Source of the DNA: Holophagaceae bacterium
Lineage (GTDB): Bacteria; Acidobacteriota; Holophagae; Holophagales; Holophagaceae
Assembly: GCA_013334395.1 (NCBI GenBank)
Contig: JAAXXS010000011.1
Coordinates: 1 to 32,819 of the forward strand
Reading direction: 5' to 3'
Length of the DNA: 32,819 nt
Below are positions 1 through 9,748 of this stretch, in pieces. The position numbers and the translations under genes were made by a program. The stretch's first letter is position 1; every line of letters begins with the position of its first letter. Under the pieces are notes generated by a model. It searched no databases. It was not told the DNA's origin and saw nothing but the letters and a program-made list of their open reading frames with translations.

Positions 1-4
1 ACCC

Positions 5-123
5 TTCGTCGTGGCTTTTCCCCAGGGGTCACACCCGTTCCCATCCCGAACACGGCCGTTAAGACCTGGAGGGCCGATGATACTGCTCTGAACAGGAGTG
101 GAAAAGTAGGTCGCTGCGACGTT
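5..123 (+). rRNA. rrf: 5S ribosomal RNA
   Basis: The core matches bacterial 5S rRNA: the loop-B/C block around 36-70 with CCGAACACGG, and the 3' half with GATGATACTGCTCTGAAC and AAAGTAGGTCGCTG. Lining up CCGAAC (46-51) with the E. coli molecule puts the 5' end near position 5. Bases 7-11 can pair with 117-121 as the terminal helix. The gene is the promoter-distal end of an rRNA operon whose 23S gene lies outside the window. The ends are accurate to a few bases only. Confidence 0.95.
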
Positions 124-131
124 AAATCAAG

Positions 132-163
132 ACGGGTCACCCCGAAATGGGTGGCCCGTTTTT
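132..163 (+). terminator. Rho-independent terminator of the rRNA operon
   Basis: Bases 132-142 pair with 149-159 (11 bp, one G-U pair) around a 6-nt loop, followed directly by a run of five T. It lies 9 nt after the 5S 3' end, as expected for an rRNA operon terminator. Confidence 0.9.
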
Positions 164-250
164 GTGTACCCAGTCCCCGAATTCCCGGGGGCTTTTCCAT
201 TCGTGATCCGCATGTCATGGATATACTGATCCTTCCGTGTGGAGGATTTG

Positions 251-2965
<2,715 letters not shown>

Positions 2966-2980
2966 GCTCCAACCCGGCAG

Positions 2981-3013
2981 CAGGCCCCGCGCTGCTCAGG
3001 TAGCCGGGGCCTG
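2981..3013. terminator. hairpin between convergent genes, probable terminator
   Basis: CAGGCCCCG (2981-2989) and CGGGGCCTG (3005-3013) form a perfect 9-bp stem with a 15-nt loop, between the stop of ppdK and the stop of the convergent gene that ends at 3025. There is no long T tract on either strand, so it may work with Rho or as a 3' end stabiliser. Confidence 0.55.
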
Positions 3014-3024
3014 GGCTTGTATGG

Positions 3025-3423
3025 CTAGAGGCAGCGGACCGCCTTGGCGGCGGCGGCCACCACATAGCAGCGCTCGTTGTTGGAGAGCGGATCCGCCGGC
3101 ACCACAAAGAACCCTGGCCGACTCGGCTGGTAGCCCTGGGTGGTGCCCAGCAGCACCTCCCCGTCCCGGAAGGTGACCTCCACCTTGCGGCCTGCCGCGG
3201 GAGTGATGGGCGGAAACTCGTTGGTCTTGTGGTGCTGGGGGTCGCCCTCCAGGCTCCGCACGAAGCAGAGGGCTTTGAGCTCGGCGACCTTCACTTCAAT
3301 TGGTTTGGCGCTGACCGTGGTTCCCGCCGGGGAGATGTGGAAGGCCTCTTTGGCCGGGAAGAAATCATTGGTCAGGCCCTTGAGGGTCTGGCCGTTCTGG
3401 AAGCGTGCCACCACCTGGTTCAC
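3025..3423 (-). CDS. small conserved protein, DUF6982-like
   Basis: This soluble protein of 132 residues has no signal peptide or membrane segment. It appears to contain two related beta-rich halves, each beginning with a stretch of the type 'V-F-x-(N/D)-G-(Q/E)-x-L-x-G-x-T': QNGQTLKGLTNDFFP near the N-terminus and RDGEVLLGTTQGYQP near residue 90. This pattern resembles small DUF6982-type proteins common in Acidobacteriota and deltaproteobacteria, whose role is unknown; the match is from memory. The start is GTG at 3423 with GGAGG six bases upstream. It is monocistronic and convergent with ppdK. Confidence 0.7.
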   Translation of the reverse strand: MNQVVARFQNGQTLKGLTNDFFPAKEAFHISPAGTTVSAKPIEVKVAELKALCFVRSLEGDPQHHKTNEFPPITPAAGRKVEVTFRDGEVLLGTTQGYQPSRPGFFVVPADPLSNNERCYVVAAAAKAVRCL

Positions 3424-3623
3424 GGATGCCTCCGATTTCGTCGGGTCGGGCAGATGAAGGATGGTCCACCTCAGGGATGGAACACCTCAAAATTACAAAT
3501 GGAGACCATAGACCGCAAGGGCCACGGATGAATTAATTGGTATCCGACCAGGGCTAACCGGGGGCAAAGGTGGGCGACCCGCACGGGGAAGCGCGATAGA
3601 ATCACCCTTTTCGGGCAAAACAC

Positions 3624-5321
3624 ATGGCGAAGCCTTCCTCCCGTCCGGCCACCGAGCAGCCCGAGATCATCTACTCGATGATGCGGGTCAGCAAGATCTA
3701 CAACAACAAGCCGGTCATCAAGGACATCTCCCTCAGCTACTTCTACGGTGCCAAGATCGGCGTCCTGGGCCTCAATGGCTCGGGCAAGAGCACCGTGCTG
3801 CGGATCATGGCGGGCGTGGACCAGGACTTCAATGGCGAGGCCGTGCTCAGCAAGGGCTACACCACGGGCATCCTCGACCAGGAACCGCAGCTCGACCCCG
3901 ACAAGACCGTGCTGGAAATCGTCGAGGAGGGCGCCGCCGAGCAGGTAGGCTGGCTGAAGGCCTACAACGCCATCAGCGAGCAGTTCGCCGATCCCGACGC
4001 GGACATGGATGCCCTGCTGGCGAAGCAGGGCGAGCTCCAGGAGAAGATCGACGCCCACGACTGCTGGGACCTGGACTCTCGCCTGGACCAGGCCATGGAC
4101 GCCCTGCGCTGCCCCGATCCCGACACCAAGATCGCCGTGCTCTCCGGTGGCGAGCGGCGCCGCGTGGCCCTGTGCCGGCTCCTGCTCCAGCAGCCGGACA
4201 TCCTGCTGCTGGACGAGCCCACAAACCACCTGGACGCGGAGACCGTCGCCTGGCTGGAGAAGCACCTCCAGGAGTACAAGGGCACCGTCATCGCCGTCAC
4301 CCATGACCGCTACTTCCTGGACCATGTGGCCGAGTGGATCCTCGAGCTGGACCGGGGCGAGGGCATCCCCTGGAAGGGCAACTACTCGAGCTGGCTGGAG
4401 CAGAAGCAGGGCCGCCTGGCGCGGGAGGAGAAGTCCGATCAGCGGCGCCAGAAGACCCTGGAGCGCGAGCTGGAGTGGATCCGAATGTCGCCCAAGGGCC
4501 AGCACACCAAGAGCAAGGCGCGCATCGCCAACTTCGAGAGCCTGGCTGGCGAGGAAGGCCGCCTGAAGGAGCAGGAGCTGGAGATCTACATTCCCAGCGG
4601 CCCGCGCCTGGGCGACCTGGTGGCCGAGCTGGAAGGGGTCACCAAGGCCTACGGCGACCGGGTGCTCTTCGAGAACCTGACCTTCGCCATCCCCCGCGGC
4701 GGCATCCTCGGCGTCATCGGCCCCAACGGCGCCGGCAAGTCCACGCTGCTGCGCCTGCTCACGGGCCAGGAGGGGCCGGACGCGGGCAGCATCCGCATCG
4801 GCGAGACCGTGCACATGGCCTACGTCGACCAGCTCCGCTCGAACCTGAATCCCGAGAAGAGTGTCTTCGAGGCCGTCAGCGGCGGCTACGAGCAGATCGA
4901 GCTGGGCGGCAAGCTCATCAACGCCCGGGCCTGGCTAAGCCGCTTCGGCTTCTCCGGCGACTCCCAGCAGAAGAAGATCTCCGAGCTGAGCGGGGGCCAG
5001 CAGAACCGCCTGAACCTGGCGCTCACACTCAAGAGCGAAGCCAACCTGCTGTTTTTCGATGAGCCCACCAACGACCTGGATGTGAACACCATGCGGGCCC
5101 TGGAGGAAGCCATCGAGGCCTTCGCCGGCAGCGCCGTCCTGGTGAGTCACGACCGCTGGTTTCTGGACCGCCTGGCCACGCACATCCTGGCCTTCGAGGG
5201 CGATTCCCAGGTGCAGTTCTTCGACGGGAACTACAGCGAGTACGAGGCCTACCGCAAGGACGTGCTGGGCCTCAAGCCCTTCGACCCGCACCGCATCAAG
5301 TACCGGAAGCTGACCCGGTGA
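3624..5321 (+). CDS. ettA: energy-dependent translational throttle protein EttA (ABC-F ATPase)
   Basis: The protein has 565 residues and two ABC ATPase domains with no membrane domain, the ABC-F layout. Walker A motifs are GLNGSGKST (about 49-57) and GPNGAGKST (about 366-374). Signatures LSGGERRRVALC and LSGGQQNRLNLAL and Walker B motifs LLLDEPTNHLD and LFFDEPTNDLD are intact. The start IIYSMMRVSKIY and the overall length fit the EttA subgroup (E. coli 555 residues) better than Uup or YheS. EttA binds the ribosomal E site and controls early elongation according to energy charge; in E. coli it also relieves pausing on acidic codons. The stop overlaps the next gene (GTGA), so the downstream genes are translationally coupled. 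No clear Shine-Dalgarno was found. Confidence 0.95.
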   Translation: MAKPSSRPATEQPEIIYSMMRVSKIYNNKPVIKDISLSYFYGAKIGVLGLNGSGKSTVLRIMAGVDQDFNGEAVLSKGYTTGILDQEPQLDPDKTVLEIVEEGAAEQVGWLKAYNAISEQFADPDADMDALLAKQGELQEKIDAHDCWDLDSRLDQAMDALRCPDPDTKIAVLSGGERRRVALCRLLLQQPDILLLDEPTNHLDAETVAWLEKHLQEYKGTVIAVTHDRYFLDHVAEWILELDRGEGIPWKGNYSSWLEQKQGRLAREEKSDQRRQKTLERELEWIRMSPKGQHTKSKARIANFESLAGEEGRLKEQELEIYIPSGPRLGDLVAELEGVTKAYGDRVLFENLTFAIPRGGILGVIGPNGAGKSTLLRLLTGQEGPDAGSIRIGETVHMAYVDQLRSNLNPEKSVFEAVSGGYEQIELGGKLINARAWLSRFGFSGDSQQKKISELSGGQQNRLNLALTLKSEANLLFFDEPTNDLDVNTMRALEEAIEAFAGSAVLVSHDRWFLDRLATHILAFEGDSQVQFFDGNYSEYEAYRKDVLGLKPFDPHRIKYRKLTR

Positions 5322-5935
5322 CGGCGGACCTCACCCGCTCCCTCCGGCTGACTCGAGTCACCGTTCTGGCCGCGCTGCTCCTCGGGAGCGCCGCGCTTTG
5401 GCTGGGCTGGTCCCAGGGCGCCCTCGCCCTCGGGGGCTTCGGCGTGGCGTGCCTTCTGCAGGTCGCACCCGCCCTCAGCCTGGGGGCCCGCATCGGGGGC
5501 GGGCTCGGCAACGAGGGCCTCGAGCGGGATCGGGTGACCCTGCGGGCCACCGCCCACCTGCTGCGTCTCCTGGCGCTGGGCCTGGCCGGCGTGGGCCTGC
5601 TGGCCCTGCGGGGCGAGTGGATGCCCTCGGCGGATGCCGCCACGCGGGGGCTGGCCCTGGCGGCCTTGGTGCTGCTGGGGTTCCTCTGGGTCGCCAAGCG
5701 CGGCCTGGCGGGCCTGCATCCCGCGTTGGAACTTGACGCCGCCCGGTCCCGGGTCCTGCTGGAGCTGGCGGTGCTGCTGGCGGCGGGCACGCTGCTGGGG
5801 CTCTGGGTGCCCTGGGCCGATGCGCTGACGGCGCTGGCGCTGGCGCTCCGGCTCTTCTTCGCGGGCCAGGGCCTGGCCAAGGCCACCACCCTGCAGGCGG
5901 CCTGCGGAGGGTGTGGCACCGGCTGCGGCTGCTGA
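5318..5935 (+). CDS. small multi-spanning membrane protein with four-cysteine C-terminal tail
   Basis: The protein has 205 residues, is very hydrophobic (Leu/Ala/Gly-rich), and has roughly four to six predicted membrane segments: about 13-55 (one or two), 78-97, 108-125 and 143-185. The last two hydrophobic stretches, with PWADALTALALALR, loosely recall the ADP-L-A-L-hydrophobic segments of cation diffusion facilitators, but the His/Asp metal sites of that family are not evident. It ends in CGGCGTGCGC, four cysteines in ten residues, which suggests a metal or thiol site. The GTG start overlaps the ettA stop, and its TGA overlaps the ATG of the methyltransferase, so all three should be co-translated. 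The function is not recognised; a degenerate CDF-like protein is one possibility. Confidence 0.7.
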   Translation: MTADLTRSLRLTRVTVLAALLLGSAALWLGWSQGALALGGFGVACLLQVAPALSLGARIGGGLGNEGLERDRVTLRATAHLLRLLALGLAGVGLLALRGEWMPSADAATRGLALAALVLLGFLWVAKRGLAGLHPALELDAARSRVLLELAVLLAAGTLLGLWVPWADALTALALALRLFFAGQGLAKATTLQAACGGCGTGCGC

Positions 5936-6795
5936 TGCGCGTGCTCGAGCTGTTCTCGGGGCTGGGCGGCTGGCGCTGCGCCCTCGGGGACCGCGGCCGG
6001 GTGGTGGCGGCCTACGACGTGAGCGAGGCCGCCAACGCCACCTACCGGCTGAACCACGGAGACCTTCCTCGGCCCCAGGAGCTGGCCGCTGTGTCTCGGG
6101 CGGCGCTGGCCGCCCATGGCGCCGACACCTGGCTGCTCAGCCCACCCTGCCAGCCCTTCTGCCGCATGGGGAACCACCAGGGCCTGGAGGATCGCCGCTC
6201 GCGGGCCTTCCGCCACCTGATGGACGTGTTCCGCGAGGCGCCGCCGGAACACCTGGTGCTCGAGAACGTGACCGGCTTCCTGGGTTCCGACGCCCATGCG
6301 CTGCTCTCGGATCGCGTCCGCGCGCACGGGATGCACCAGCTGGATCTGCAGGCCTGCCCCAGCCAGCTCCCCTGGCCCAACCAGCGGTCCCGCGTCTATG
6401 TGGTGGCCTCGCGGAAGCCGCTGCAGGCCCTGCCGCTGCCGATTCTGGCGCCGCGCGCCGTGGCGGAGTTCCTGGATGCAGTGGAGGACGAGCGGCTCTA
6501 CCTGCCGCCGGAGGTGCTGGCCCGCCACTACGAGGGCCTAGATCTTGTCGGGCCTGGGGACTGCCGCACCGCGTGCTTCATCGGCGGCTACGGCCGGCGC
6601 TATGTGGGCAGCGGGTCCTTCCTGCGCACGGCGCGCGGCGTGCGCCGCTTCTCGCCCCGGGAGGTGGCGCGCCTGCTGGGCCTGCCCGAGGGGTTCAGCT
6701 TTCCCGAGGCGCTGTCCCTGGAGGTCCGCTACCGGCTGCTGGGCAATGGGCTCTCCATCCCCGTCGCCGCCTGGGCGCTGCGGCATCTCGCGTAG
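5935..6795 (+). CDS. Dnmt2/TRDMT1-type C5-cytosine methyltransferase (probable tRNA C38 methylase)
   Basis: This 286-residue SAM-dependent enzyme carries the C5-methyltransferase motifs in order: I (LELFSGLGGW), IV (SPPCQPF, catalytic Cys72), VI (LENVTGF), VIII (NQRSRVYVVA) and X (RYRLLGNGL). Several features are specific to Dnmt2 rather than DNA methylases: VVAAYDV after motif I, the 'SPPCQPF-x-R-x-G' arrangement with downstream 'D-x-R-x-x-x-F', the CFx-GYG block (CFIGGYG, Cys214, replacing the Dnmt2 CFT signature), and the close of the protein, F-(S/T)-P-(R/K)-E-(V/I)-A-(R/N)-LLG with RYRLLGN. Eukaryotic Dnmt2 and the Geobacter homologue methylate C38 of tRNA-Asp or tRNA-Glu. It is shorter than human TRDMT1 (391) because the central insert is absent. 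I chose the ATG at 5935, which overlaps the preceding TGA. Confidence 0.88.
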   Translation: MRVLELFSGLGGWRCALGDRGRVVAAYDVSEAANATYRLNHGDLPRPQELAAVSRAALAAHGADTWLLSPPCQPFCRMGNHQGLEDRRSRAFRHLMDVFREAPPEHLVLENVTGFLGSDAHALLSDRVRAHGMHQLDLQACPSQLPWPNQRSRVYVVASRKPLQALPLPILAPRAVAEFLDAVEDERLYLPPEVLARHYEGLDLVGPGDCRTACFIGGYGRRYVGSGSFLRTARGVRRFSPREVARLLGLPEGFSFPEALSLEVRYRLLGNGLSIPVAAWALRHLA

Positions 6796-6804
6796 AATCT
6801 CCCC

Positions 6805-7386
6805 ATGCGCCTCCTCCTGTCCGCCTTCGCCCCCGAGCTGGGGCCCCTCGCCGCCGCACCCCCCGCGGGCTGGACCGTGGCCACCGTGGGCGTCGGCGCG
6901 GTGACGGCCGCGGCGACGACCGCGCGGCTGCTGGCCGAGCAGCGGCCTGAGGCGGTGCTCTTCCTGGGCACCTGCGGCCGCTATGACAAGCGGCTGGCGC
7001 TCTTCGAGTGCCTCTGGGCGGGCGAGGCCATCGCCACCTCGGTGGAGGAACTCCGGGGCGGCGCCTACCGGCCGCGGCTCGAACCAACCCGCTGGGCTTC
7101 GACCCTGAGCGGCCCCTGGCCCGCAAAGGCCGTGGCCGTGCCTCCAGCCATCACCTCAACCCTGGAGGGCGCGGCCCTGCTGGGCGCGGTGGCGCCGGCG
7201 GAGCACCTGGAGCTCACGGGGGTCTTCGCCGCCTGTCAGGCTGCGGGCGCGCCCTGCGGCGCGGCCCTGGTGGTCGTGAACGACGTGGGACCCGCCGCCC
7301 CGGCCCAGTGGCAGGCCAACCACGCCCGGGGCAGCCAGCTGCTGGTGGCGGCCCTCAAGGCAGCGGGCTGGTTCGGAGTGGCGTGA
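6805..7386 (+). CDS. nucleoside phosphorylase-superfamily hydrolase (MTA/SAH nucleosidase or futalosine hydrolase-like)
   Basis: The protein has 193 residues. The N-terminal pattern VGVGAVTAAATTARLL and then VLFLGTCGRYD match the first strands of the purine-nucleoside phosphorylase/MTA-SAH nucleosidase fold. The later block ELTGVFAAC corresponds to the usual 'EMEGAA' ribose-binding region, followed by VVVNDVG with the candidate catalytic Asp. The family cleaves or phosphorolyses nucleosides such as MTA, SAH, 6-amino-6-deoxyfutalosine or futalosine; the substrate cannot be told here. It begins 9 bp after the methyltransferase, so SAH recycling is an attractive but unproven idea. Its 3' end overlaps the convergent comEC by 32 bp. 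Confidence 0.72.
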   Translation: MRLLLSAFAPELGPLAAAPPAGWTVATVGVGAVTAAATTARLLAEQRPEAVLFLGTCGRYDKRLALFECLWAGEAIATSVEELRGGAYRPRLEPTRWASTLSGPWPAKAVAVPPAITSTLEGAALLGAVAPAEHLELTGVFAACQAAGAPCGAALVVVNDVGPAAPAQWQANHARGSQLLVAALKAAGWFGVA

Positions 7387-9685
7387 AGGCTTCGGCGCCC
7401 GCGCCGGTCCGGATCTGCCAGCCACTGGATACCGCCGCCACCTGCACTCCGCAGGATGGCCCCGTGATCCAGGGCGTGAGGCCGTGGCGGCGGAAGGTCT
7501 CTCGGGTCTCGGCGTGGGGGTGCTCGAAGCGGTTGCGGAACCCTGCCGGGATGATGACGAGCTCGGGCTGGAGCGCCGCGACCCAGACCGGATCCGAGGC
7601 GTTGCGGCTGCCATGGTGGCCCGCCTTGAGCAGGCGGTGGCGGCCGGGGCCGGGCTCCCCCAGGTCCAGCAGGTCCCGCTCCTGCACGGCCAGGGCGTCG
7701 CCCATGAGCCAGAGCTCCCGGTCCTGCCAGGCCACCCGCAGCACGATGGACACCATGTTGGCGTCGGGCAGGGCGAAGGCGCCGGGGGGCCACCGGACGC
7801 TGAAGGCCGCCGGTCCGCGGGACCAGGCATCACTGCGCAGGAGTCCTGCGAGCTCGCTCCCGGCACTGGGACGGTAGGGCGCCCAGGGGTCCTCATCGTC
7901 GGCGGTGACCGGCACGCTCGTGGAGGCCAGGGGCCAGATCCGGGCGAGGGTGGCCCAGCCGCCCGCGTGATCCCCGTGCGCGTGGGTCAGCAGCAGGTGC
8001 ACGGGCTCGCGGACGCCCCGCCGGCTGAGCACCCGCGCGAGGCGGCGGCCGGTCCAGGGCCCCGGCCCCGTGTCGATGAGCGTGGCCTCGCCGCCCGGCA
8101 CCCGCAGCAGCAGCGCGTCACCTTGGCCGATGTCCACGGACTCCAGCGTGAGGGTGGCCGGGGCCTGACCCGTGCCACGGCTGGCGAGCAGCCCCAGGGA
8201 ACAGGCCACCAGGCTCACGGTCAGGAACCGGGTGCGGCGCAGCCGCCCCTGCAGGTGGGCCAGGGCCAGCCAGCCGAGGGCCAGCAGCAGCCAGGGCCAG
8301 AGGATCCCGGTGGCCAGCGGCGCGATCCCCGTGAGGGCGGGCACCAGCTGATTCCCCATCCAGTCCAGGAGGGCCCCCGCCCCCTGGGTGAGCCCCGGCA
8401 GGGGCAGCAGGATCAGGGCGAGGCAGACGGGGGTCAGAAAGGCCACCAGGGGCAGCACCAGGAGGTTGGCCAGGACGCCCCACCAGGGCGCGCCGCCGTG
8501 CAGCAGGGCCAGGAGGGGCAGGGTGGAGAGCCAGGGCGCGGTCAGGCGGGCCAGGGGCAGGGCCAGGGGGCCCAGCAGCGGGGCCAGGAGGCCCGCCAGG
8601 GGTTCCGCCCCCCACAGGAGGCCGAGCAGGGCCCACCAGGCCAGCAGGAAGCCGGGCTCGACCCCTGCGGCCGGGTGCCCCAGCAGCCAGAGCAGCAGGG
8701 CCAGGTGCAGGCCCACAACGGGCGGCAGCTTCCAGCCCGTGCCGCGCCCGATGGCCCAGGCGAAGCCCATGAAGAGACCCCGCCACACCGGGGCAGAGAA
8801 GCCCACCAGGGCCGCGTAGAGCAGGCCCCCGGCCATGGCTGCGGCGGTGGCGCCGCGCAGGCGGAGGCGGCGCAGCAGGGCCTCCAGGGCCGCCAGCACC
8901 AGGGTGACCTGCAGGCCCGAGACCACCAGGATGTGGATGGTGCCGCTCTCCGCGAAGACGCTAAAGTGGGCCTCGTCCGCCGGGGGGATGCCCAGGGCCA
9001 GCGCCCCCCACAGGTCCTTGGCCGTCGGGCCCAGGGGCAGCGCGTCAAAGCGGCGCCGGATGAAGGTCTGCAGGCGCAGCAGGGGGCCGGGCGCCGCAGG
9101 TCCGGTGGCCTCCAGCAGCTGGGCGGAGGCCAGGTGGATGCGGCGCGGAGCCTCGTCGCTCCGCGCGCGCCACAAGGGCCGCTCCGCCAGGAAGACGGGA
9201 CCGGGCTGGACGGGCCGCAGCTCGGCCCGGACGCGGACCGGCGTGCCGGGCGCGGGCGGGGGCTGCTCACCCTCGGCGGGCACTGTGAGGGGCAGCGACA
9301 GGCCCTTCAGCGCTGGCGGCGCGGTCAGCTCCAGCTGGCTCCGCAGCCGGTCGCCCTGCAGGGTCCAGGGCCGGCCGATCCTGCCCTCCAGGGCCTGGAA
9401 GCCACTGGGCAGATTCGTCTCCCACCGGGCCTTCTGGGCCAGGCCCAGGAAGGTTCCGCCCACCAGGCTCAGGGTCAGGGGCACCAGGAGCCAGCGGCGG
9501 CGACCGAGCAGCGGCAGCGAGAGCGCCCAGGCCAGGACTCCCAGGGCCACCCAGCCCGGCGCCACCTGGCCGTTCCAGCGTTCGGGAACCAGCCAGGGCA
9601 CCGCGCAGGCCGCGGCCAGAGCCCAGGCCAGGGGCCAGAGGGGAGCTCCGGAAAGGCGCTGCCAGAGGGTGGACCTGGAGAGCAT
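7355..9685 (-). CDS. comEC: ComEC/Rec2 family DNA-uptake channel
   Basis: The protein has 776 residues. It has N-terminal membrane segments and a DUF4131-like periplasmic domain, then a competence domain with SGTIHILVVSGLQVTLVL and many membrane helices (about 220-500). The C-terminal metallo-beta-lactamase-like domain has LIDTGPG and the metal motif LLTHAHGDHAGG, then GHHGSRNA. ComEC proteins carry single-stranded DNA across the inner membrane during natural transformation, and the C-terminal domain is thought to degrade the other strand. A TTG at 9691 is possible; I chose the ATG at 9685. There is no good Shine-Dalgarno. It is divergent from the response regulator gene and lies alone on its strand. 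Confidence 0.93.
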   Translation of the reverse strand: MLSRSTLWQRLSGAPLWPLAWALAAACAVPWLVPERWNGQVAPGWVALGVLAWALSLPLLGRRRWLLVPLTLSLVGGTFLGLAQKARWETNLPSGFQALEGRIGRPWTLQGDRLRSQLELTAPPALKGLSLPLTVPAEGEQPPPAPGTPVRVRAELRPVQPGPVFLAERPLWRARSDEAPRRIHLASAQLLEATGPAAPGPLLRLQTFIRRRFDALPLGPTAKDLWGALALGIPPADEAHFSVFAESGTIHILVVSGLQVTLVLAALEALLRRLRLRGATAAAMAGGLLYAALVGFSAPVWRGLFMGFAWAIGRGTGWKLPPVVGLHLALLLWLLGHPAAGVEPGFLLAWWALLGLLWGAEPLAGLLAPLLGPLALPLARLTAPWLSTLPLLALLHGGAPWWGVLANLLVLPLVAFLTPVCLALILLPLPGLTQGAGALLDWMGNQLVPALTGIAPLATGILWPWLLLALGWLALAHLQGRLRRTRFLTVSLVACSLGLLASRGTGQAPATLTLESVDIGQGDALLLRVPGGEATLIDTGPGPWTGRRLARVLSRRGVREPVHLLLTHAHGDHAGGWATLARIWPLASTSVPVTADDEDPWAPYRPSAGSELAGLLRSDAWSRGPAAFSVRWPPGAFALPDANMVSIVLRVAWQDRELWLMGDALAVQERDLLDLGEPGPGRHRLLKAGHHGSRNASDPVWVAALQPELVIIPAGFRNRFEHPHAETRETFRRHGLTPWITGPSCGVQVAAVSSGWQIRTGAGAEAFTPLRTSPLP

Positions 9686-9704
9686 GGGCAAAGTTTACCA
9701 AAGT

Positions 9705-9733
9705 GTCCAACTCTTGACAGGTTCGAGTTGGAC
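9705..9733. promoter_or_regulatory. 9-bp inverted repeat overlapping a TTGACA box in the comEC / regulator divergent region
   Basis: GTCCAACTC (9705-9713) and GAGTTGGAC (9725-9733) are perfect inverted repeats separated by 11 bases. The spacer contains a perfect -35 consensus TTGACA (9714-9719) reading toward the regulator, although no good -10 follows 17 bp later. The site lies in the 63 bp between two divergent start codons, so a repressor or activator operator controlling one or both is plausible. A transcribed hairpin is the alternative. Confidence 0.5.
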
Positions 9734-9748
9734 TGGAACCCTGAGGGC

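Noticed and set aside
3471-4814. 447-codon frame antisense to ettA
   Set aside because: Repetitive Leu/Gln/His composition, no motifs, and fully overlapped by conserved ABC-F coding sequence.
7484-9748. Long upstream extension of the sigma-54 regulator frame
   Set aside because: The peptide is low-complexity Gln/Gly/Arg and lies antisense to comEC. The receiver domain starts cleanly at the ATG at 9749.
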